Below are positions 5,307 through 9,592 of a stretch of 9,592 nucleotides of DNA, one piece after another. Source of the DNA: Planctomycetales bacterium (GTDB lineage: Bacteria > Planctomycetota > Planctomycetia > Pirellulales > UBA7805); NCBI GenBank assembly GCA_011772275.1, contig WVZU01000425.1:2669-12260 (forward strand), in the 5' to 3' direction. Position numbers and translations under genes: made by a program. Below the pieces are notes generated by a model. That model saw only the letters and a program-made list of their open reading frames with translations, had not been told where the DNA came from and did not search any database. Position 1 is the first letter of the stretch, and every line of letters begins with the position of its first letter.

Positions 5307-7703
5307 GTGGAAAAACGTTTCTTTCTGTTTTTGCTGTTGTCGCTGTCCATCCTGATGGGCACGCAGATGATCGTCAACGCGATCTGGCCGCCCCCGCCGC
5401 GGCCTGAGATTGCGGAGCTTTTGGAAGACGACCCGCTGGCTGCTGAACAGGGCGAACCAACCCGCCAAAGCGATGCGGTCGACGCCGCAGGCGACGGCGG
5501 CCAAGAGGACCCTGCCGACGGTACGTTGACCCCACCGGGAGACCAGGCGGCGGCGGAAGCGGCGGCAGCGGAAGCGGGGGAGGAAGCGGCCGGCGTCCAG
5601 CGGGTGGTGCTGGGGTCGCTGGACCCTGCCAGCGACGTCCGCATGCTGATCTACTTTACCAATCGGGGCGCCGCCATCGAGCGGATTGTGCTGAACAATC
5701 CCCACTATGGCGACCTCGACCAGAGCAGCGGGTTTCTCGGCTTCTTGGGCGCATCCGACGCTGCCGATGGCGGCGGATGTCTGGTGGGGGTTGTCGGTCC
5801 AGGGACGCCGGCCGCCACCGCCGGGCTGGAAAAAAAAGACGTGATTACGGCCATCGATCAAGTGCCGATCCTTACGGCGGACGACCTCTTTGCCGCTCTG
5901 GGAGAAACCCAACCGGGCCAGGAGGTGGTGCTGAAGGTCCTCCGCGGGGGCAAGGCGATCGAGCCGGTGGCGGTGACACTGGCTCGGCGTCAGTTGCAGT
6001 TGATTCGACCGGAACTGGGTGCCCAGGGGCTGGAAGTTGTCCCGCCGGGTGCTCACGATCAGTTGTCGATGCTGATGACGTTGGAACAGATTGGCGACGA
6101 GCGGCTGCCGCCGGAAAAAGAGGAATTCGAGGGAGTCTCCCTCCGCGAAAGTTTGTGGCGGATCACGAAGTCGGCGGATCGGGAAGTCGAGTTTCGCAAA
6201 TCTTTATCCAACAAAAAACTTACCGTTGTGAAACGGTACCGTCTGGCATCGGTTGACGCGGAAGCCACCGCTGGCATCGCGGCGGCGGGCTACCATCTGC
6301 TGATGGACATCGAAATCATCAACGAGGATGCTCAGTCCCGTCCGATCGCTTATCGCCTGGACGGGCCGACGGGCCTCCCGACAGAAGGCTGGTGGTGGTC
6401 CAACAAGTTCGGCCGGCAGTGGGGAGGGCGGCGGCTGCGCGATGTCGCACTGCATCTGCAGCTCGACGGTCCAGTACTAATCGACGTGTCAGCCATTGTC
6501 GACGACGCAGAAGAGGAAGGCACGCAGCGAATCCCGTTGGAGGAGGACGGGCGGAAGAACTTGTTGGCATATGCCGGCGTCGACGCTCAATATTTTGCCG
6601 CTGTCTTGCTGCCACAGCGGTCTGGCGCCGAGCAGCCGTTGTTTGCCAGCGTCGAGCCACGCCTGGTGGGGGACGTGCCTCTGGACGCGCGGCGTGTGCA
6701 ATTGAGCAACGTGACCTGCCGACTGACCAGCCGGCCGTTGATTGTGGCACCGGGCAATGAGGAACGGATGCGGCAGTCCTTTGTCCTTTTTGCCGGACCG
6801 AAAGTCCCGGATATTTTGGCTGAATACAAACCGAACGCATTTCCGCGCCGCGTGACGTTGGAAGAGCTGATTTACTTCGGCTGGCCGATTTGGGGCTGGT
6901 TTGCTCGGCCGCTTTCCGCAGTCCTGCACTTCTTTTACGGCTTGGTTGGCAATTACGGATTGGCGATCGTCATGTTGACCGTCCTTGTCCGGCTGAGCAT
7001 GTTCCCGCTTAGCCGCAAACAAGCCCTGGGCGCCCAAAAAATGCAGGAACTGCAGCCCGAAATAAAGCGGATCAGTGAGAAGTACAAGAACGACCTGGAG
7101 AAACGCAGCAAGGCGATCCAGGAGATGTATAAAAAGCACAACTACAATCCGCTGTCGGGGTGCCTGCCGCTGTTTATTCAATTGCCGATCTTTATCGGCT
7201 TGTACCGGGCATTGATGGTCGACATCGAGTTGCGGCAGGCGCCACTGATCAGTGCCGCGGTGCGGTGGTGCAGCAACCTGGCGGCCCCGGACATGCTCTG
7301 GTTTTGGCAGCCGTATGTGCCGGAGTTTCTGTCCAGCCCGGCCGGCTGGTTGGGGCCCTATCTGAACATTCTGCCGCTGTTTACAGTGGTTCTTTTCATC
7401 TGGCAGCAGAAGATGTTCATGCCGCCCCCCACGGACGAACAAGCGGCCATGCAGCAGAAGATCATGCAGTACATGATGATCTTCATGGGTTTTTTGTTCT
7501 TTAAAGTTGCCAGTGGTTTGTGTATTTACTTTATCGCTTCCAGCCTGTGGGGTGTCGGCGAACGGAAGCTCTTGCCCAAATCGACTGTCCGACCGGCGCA
7601 GCCTGCGGAAAGCGGGCCGGCCAAGAGCCCGGCCAAGGAACTTGCCAAGGCCGCTTCCGCCTCCGGCAGCCCGAATCCGCGTCGCAAGAAGCGGAAGAAG
7701 TAG
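5307..7703 (+). CDS. yidC: Membrane protein insertase YidC with an inserted PDZ domain
   Basis: This 798-residue YidC/Oxa1 insertase puts membrane proteins into the inner membrane alone or with SecYEG. Order: an N-terminal transmembrane anchor (about 4-27); an acidic, Ala-rich linker (about 33-95); the start of the periplasmic domain (LIYFTNRGAAIERIVLNN, about 114-131); a PDZ-like module (about 157-226, LVGVVGPGTPAATAGLEKKD through VVLKVLRGG); then the rest of the periplasmic beta-fold to about 510. The five-helix insertase core follows, with the conserved groove arginine at R562 (TVLVRLSMFPLSRKQ), the amphipathic cytoplasmic helices, and PLSGCLPLFIQLPIF (615-629). The last 50 residues are a Pro/Ala/Lys tail ending RRKKRKK. 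Such basic tails bind ribosomes in Oxa1, and the extended tail of Rhodopirellula baltica YidC is reported to do so. E. coli YidC has 548 residues. GTG start at 5307, with AAGGA 9 nt upstream. mnmE follows after 327 bp. Confidence 0.95.
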   Translation: MEKRFFLFLLLSLSILMGTQMIVNAIWPPPPRPEIAELLEDDPLAAEQGEPTRQSDAVDAAGDGGQEDPADGTLTPPGDQAAAEAAAAEAGEEAAGVQRVVLGSLDPASDVRMLIYFTNRGAAIERIVLNNPHYGDLDQSSGFLGFLGASDAADGGGCLVGVVGPGTPAATAGLEKKDVITAIDQVPILTADDLFAALGETQPGQEVVLKVLRGGKAIEPVAVTLARRQLQLIRPELGAQGLEVVPPGAHDQLSMLMTLEQIGDERLPPEKEEFEGVSLRESLWRITKSADREVEFRKSLSNKKLTVVKRYRLASVDAEATAGIAAAGYHLLMDIEIINEDAQSRPIAYRLDGPTGLPTEGWWWSNKFGRQWGGRRLRDVALHLQLDGPVLIDVSAIVDDAEEEGTQRIPLEEDGRKNLLAYAGVDAQYFAAVLLPQRSGAEQPLFASVEPRLVGDVPLDARRVQLSNVTCRLTSRPLIVAPGNEERMRQSFVLFAGPKVPDILAEYKPNAFPRRVTLEELIYFGWPIWGWFARPLSAVLHFFYGLVGNYGLAIVMLTVLVRLSMFPLSRKQALGAQKMQELQPEIKRISEKYKNDLEKRSKAIQEMYKKHNYNPLSGCLPLFIQLPIFIGLYRALMVDIELRQAPLISAAVRWCSNLAAPDMLWFWQPYVPEFLSSPAGWLGPYLNILPLFTVVLFIWQQKMFMPPPTDEQAAMQQKIMQYMMIFMGFLFFKVASGLCIYFIASSLWGVGERKLLPKSTVRPAQPAESGPAKSPAKELAKAASASGSPNPRRKKRKK

Positions 7704-8030
7704 GGACGACTCGGTCTGGGGAGGACGGCCGGGGCGGGGAGGGGAGTTTCTTTCATCCTGTGCGCTCGCTGCCCGATTGACGGCGGACGGGGTGGAAAAA
7801 AAGGGTCCCGACCTGGCTTTGCGGAAGCCATCGCAATCGGCCCGCTTTGCCGATGTGCGGCCTTTGCCGGCGTGCAGCCGAACCGCCCCCTCGCTTTTTT
7901 GACGATTCTTCCTGGCTCACCAGCCGGGTTATGATGATGGGCAACCGCATCTGCCGGTTTTGAACCGCCCCCTGCCGAACCAGCAACCAGGCCCGCCCTG
8001 GCTCAGAAAAATAGCGCCGCGACGCACAAG
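7704..8030. other. Gene-free yidC-mnmE interval
   Basis: This 327-bp stretch lies where many genomes carry jag (khpB). No frame here resembles Jag or any other protein. It contains a hairpin TGGCTT-TGCGG-AAGCCA (7814-7830), a small CGGC-CTTT-GCCG hairpin (7858-7869), and a T6 run at 7895-7900 that does not directly follow a stem. A -10-like TATGAT lies at 7930-7935, and the nearest TTGACG (7899-7904) is 25 bp away, too far for a standard promoter. It may hold the mnmE promoter, but I cannot place it firmly. Confidence 0.45.
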
Positions 8031-9428
8031 ATGACCTACGACTTCACCGACACGATCGTCGCCCTGGCGACGGCCCCCGGCAGGGGGGCTCGAGCGGTCG
8101 TGCGTGTGGCTGGGCCGGACGTGGTTGCCGTGCTGCAGCCGTGTTTTCTGGCCGATGACGGCAGGCAACTTCGGGCCGTTCGGCAGGCCAGCCTGGTTCC
8201 GGGGCGATTGCAGTTGGGCGAACTGCACCGCGCCTTGCCCTGCGAACTGCTGTTGTGGCCGGACGCGCGGAGTTATACGAGATCTTCGCTGGCGGAAATT
8301 CACCTGATCGGATCGGCGCCCCTGGCAGAGGCCGCGATCCGCAGGTTGTGCCAGGGCGGCTGCCGGCTGGCCGGGCCCGGTGAGTTTACCTTGCGGGCAT
8401 TTCTAGGGGGACGACTGGATCTGACGCAGGCAGAGGCCGTGTTGGGTGTCATCCAGGCAGCCGATGGCCCCCAGCTGGACGTGGCCCTGCGTCAACTGGC
8501 CGGCGGGCTGAGCGGACCGCTTGCCCACTTGCGCGACCACTTGCTAGAGCTGCTCGCCCACCTGGAAGCGAGCTTGGACTTTGTCGACGAAGACATTCAA
8601 TTCCTCTCCGACGAAGACTTGCGCCGGCAACTCCAGGCAGCCACCGAACAGGTCGCGGGCATTGCCGCGCAAATGCAGCGTCGGGGGGAAGTGGTGCATC
8701 AGAGCCGGGTCGTCTTGACCGGCACCACGAATGTCGGGAAGAGCAGCCTGTTTAACGCCTTGATGGAAAAACAGGGGGCCCTGGTTTCCCACCTTGCCGG
8801 GACCACCCGCGACTATCTGACAGCGACTCTTGACCTGGACGGTATCACCTGCCGGCTGACCGATACGGCAGGGATCGAGCAGTTCGACAAGACGGCCGCG
8901 GCATCCATTGCGGCCCAAGCCCAGTTGGCAACCGACGAGCAACTACGGTTGGCCGATGTGGAACTGCTGTGCCTCGACCTTTCGAGACCGCAGCCCCCCG
9001 TTCGGACACCGCGGGGGGATTCCCAAGTCCGGGCCAAACGCGTCGTCGCGTTGACGAAACGGGACTTGCTCCCGCGGTCGCCCCAGCCGTTCGATGCAGC
9101 AGATTCCACAACTCCCGTGGTCGCGGTCAGCAGTCATACGGGGGAGGGGCTGGACGAATTGCGGCAGGTGTTACGGGCCGTCGTTTTGGATCTGCAGCGA
9201 TCCGATGAGGTCTACGTACCCGCCACGGTCACCCGTTGCCGGGAGGGGTTGCGGCGGGCGGCCGGCGACCTGCGGGCCGCCCTGGATGCCGCGGATGCCA
9301 GGGCCGGCCAAGAGATCGTGGCCGCAGAAATCCGGCAGGCCCTGGACGAATTGGGGCAGGTCGTCGGCGCGGTCTACACCGAAGACATCCTGGATCGCAT
9401 CTTCAGCCGCTTTTGTATCGGCAAATAG
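8031..9428 (+). CDS. mnmE: tRNA modification GTPase MnmE (TrmE), divergent
   Basis: This 465-residue homologue of MnmE is a K+-dependent GTPase that works with MnmG to install 5-(carboxymethyl)aminomethyl groups on U34 of certain tRNAs. Order: an N-terminal folate-binding domain (DTIVALATAPGRG, 7-19; PGEFTLRAFLGGRLDLTQAEAV, 116-137); helical segments; and a G domain at about 225-385. The G domain has G1 GTTNVGKSS (231-239), G2 GTTRD (257-261), G3 DTAG (278-281), G4 TKRD (342-345, usual NKxD) and G5 SSHTGEG. The C-terminal helices end in the family signature DILDRIFSRFCIGK, with C462 at the position of the conserved E. coli C451. Odd points: the usual S-[YF]-TGED segment reads SYTRSS (81-86), and the following HGG reads IGS (93-95). 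The folate site may therefore be altered. Length is normal, with no frameshift. ATG at 8031 gives the canonical start; no strong Shine-Dalgarno. MnmG is not in the window. Confidence 0.92.
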   Translation: MTYDFTDTIVALATAPGRGARAVVRVAGPDVVAVLQPCFLADDGRQLRAVRQASLVPGRLQLGELHRALPCELLLWPDARSYTRSSLAEIHLIGSAPLAEAAIRRLCQGGCRLAGPGEFTLRAFLGGRLDLTQAEAVLGVIQAADGPQLDVALRQLAGGLSGPLAHLRDHLLELLAHLEASLDFVDEDIQFLSDEDLRRQLQAATEQVAGIAAQMQRRGEVVHQSRVVLTGTTNVGKSSLFNALMEKQGALVSHLAGTTRDYLTATLDLDGITCRLTDTAGIEQFDKTAAASIAAQAQLATDEQLRLADVELLCLDLSRPQPPVRTPRGDSQVRAKRVVALTKRDLLPRSPQPFDAADSTTPVVAVSSHTGEGLDELRQVLRAVVLDLQRSDEVYVPATVTRCREGLRRAAGDLRAALDAADARAGQEIVAAEIRQALDELGQVVGAVYTEDILDRIFSRFCIGK

Positions 9429-9436
9429 GGCCAACT

Positions 9437-9592
9437 ACCTCAGGTAAGATGGACCCCAATTGTTGGGTGCGGATAGGGGTTATGTGAGGTGCGGTTACAG
9501 TCAGCGGCCCGCCAGACCCTTCCCAGGTCTGGCGCGGCCTGACCCTAACCGTGATCCCAAAAGCACCCCGGCTGCTCAAGCCCGACCTCAGG
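9437..9592. repeat. Direct repeat ACCTCAGG flanking the post-mnmE structured region
   Basis: The octamer ACCTCAGG occurs at 9437-9444 and again as the last eight bases of the window (9585-9592). The two copies bracket 140 bp containing the large hairpin. It could be a target-site duplication around a small non-autonomous element. However, the enclosed segment has no terminal inverted repeats, and an 8-bp match can arise by chance. Confidence 0.25.
9492..9551. repeat. Large imperfect hairpin downstream of mnmE
   Basis: The segment folds on itself in four stacked stems. These are CGGTTA/TAACCG (9492-9497 with 9546-9551), GTCAG/CTGAC (9500-9504 with 9539-9543), GCC/GGC (9507-9509 with 9536-9538) and a perfect 9-bp CGCCAGACC/GGTCTGGCG (9510-9518 with 9526-9534). 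They close a 7-nt loop, CTTCCCA. Interruptions are a 2x2 internal loop, a 2-nt bulge and a 1-nt bulge, for 23 base pairs in total. No T-tract follows on either strand, so it is not a standard Rho-independent terminator. It could be a structured RNA end, a mobile palindromic repeat or a regulator site. A smaller CCCAA-TTG-TTGGG hairpin lies just before it (9455-9467). Confidence 0.65.

Noticed and set aside
6489..7442. Minus-strand frame of 317 codons opposite the C-terminal half of yidC
   Set aside because: It is a mirror frame of conserved insertase sequence, with His/Gln/Arg-rich content typical of antisense shadows.
7858..7900. Possible Rho-independent terminator for yidC
   Set aside because: The T6 run does not directly follow a stable stem. 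The nearest hairpin (CGGC/GCCG) is 25 bp upstream of it.
7899..7935. TTGACG...TATGAT as an mnmE promoter
   Set aside because: The hexamers are 25 bp apart, too far for sigma-70, and no better -35 lies at 16-18 bp.

Overview
The window looks like chromosomal DNA from a GC-rich planctomycete, probably of the Pirellulales/Rhodopirellula type. This rests on the high-GC coding style, frequent GTG starts with weak Shine-Dalgarno signals, a very long YidC carrying a PDZ module and a basic C-terminal tail, a divergent MnmE, and a secreted beta-helix protein. The lineage is inferred from gene character, because no phylogenetic marker is present. The content is mainly housekeeping and conserved accessory genes. 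I see no transposase, phage gene, CRISPR array, toxin-antitoxin pair or recognisable defence island.

Layout, left to right: (1) 1-120, minus: the N-terminus of a secreted protein running off the left edge, followed by about 330 bp without a gene. (2) 455-527, minus: tRNA-Ala(GGC), with a plausible sigma-70 promoter at 635-663. (3) 727-1797, plus: a flippase-like (LPG_synthase_TM/UPF0104) membrane protein, overlapping by 11 bp the convergent 1787-2704 (minus) exported parallel beta-helix protein. (4) 2827-3378, plus: a YmdB/MacroD-type macro-domain ADP-ribose hydrolase, divergent from the beta-helix gene. (5) 3484-4173, minus: tsaB, convergent with the macro gene across a spacer carrying a 10-bp inverted repeat and a short tandem repeat. 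(6) 4423-5172, plus: a calcineurin-like metallophosphoesterase, divergent from tsaB. It lies behind a good sigma-70 promoter whose -35 element is embedded in a perfect palindrome. (7) 5307-7703, plus: yidC with an inserted PDZ domain. (8) 8031-9428, plus: mnmE. (9) 9429-9592: an intergenic tail containing a 62-nt imperfect hairpin with about 23 base pairs.

Functional links: tsaB (t6A37 synthesis), mnmE (wobble U34 modification) and tRNA-Ala form a loose translation theme. yidC upstream of mnmE resembles the widespread rpmH-rnpA-yidD-yidC-jag-mnmE order. Here the genes before yidC are replaced by a phosphoesterase, and the jag position holds about 330 bp with no gene. The flippase-like protein, beta-helix protein and YidC all act at or beyond the inner membrane, but nothing in the sequence joins them into one pathway.

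The observations most worth a second look are the PDZ insertion in YidC, the loss of the TGED/HGG signature in MnmE, the palindrome over the phosphoesterase -35, and the large hairpin after mnmE. I did not find a convincing undescribed multi-gene system here.
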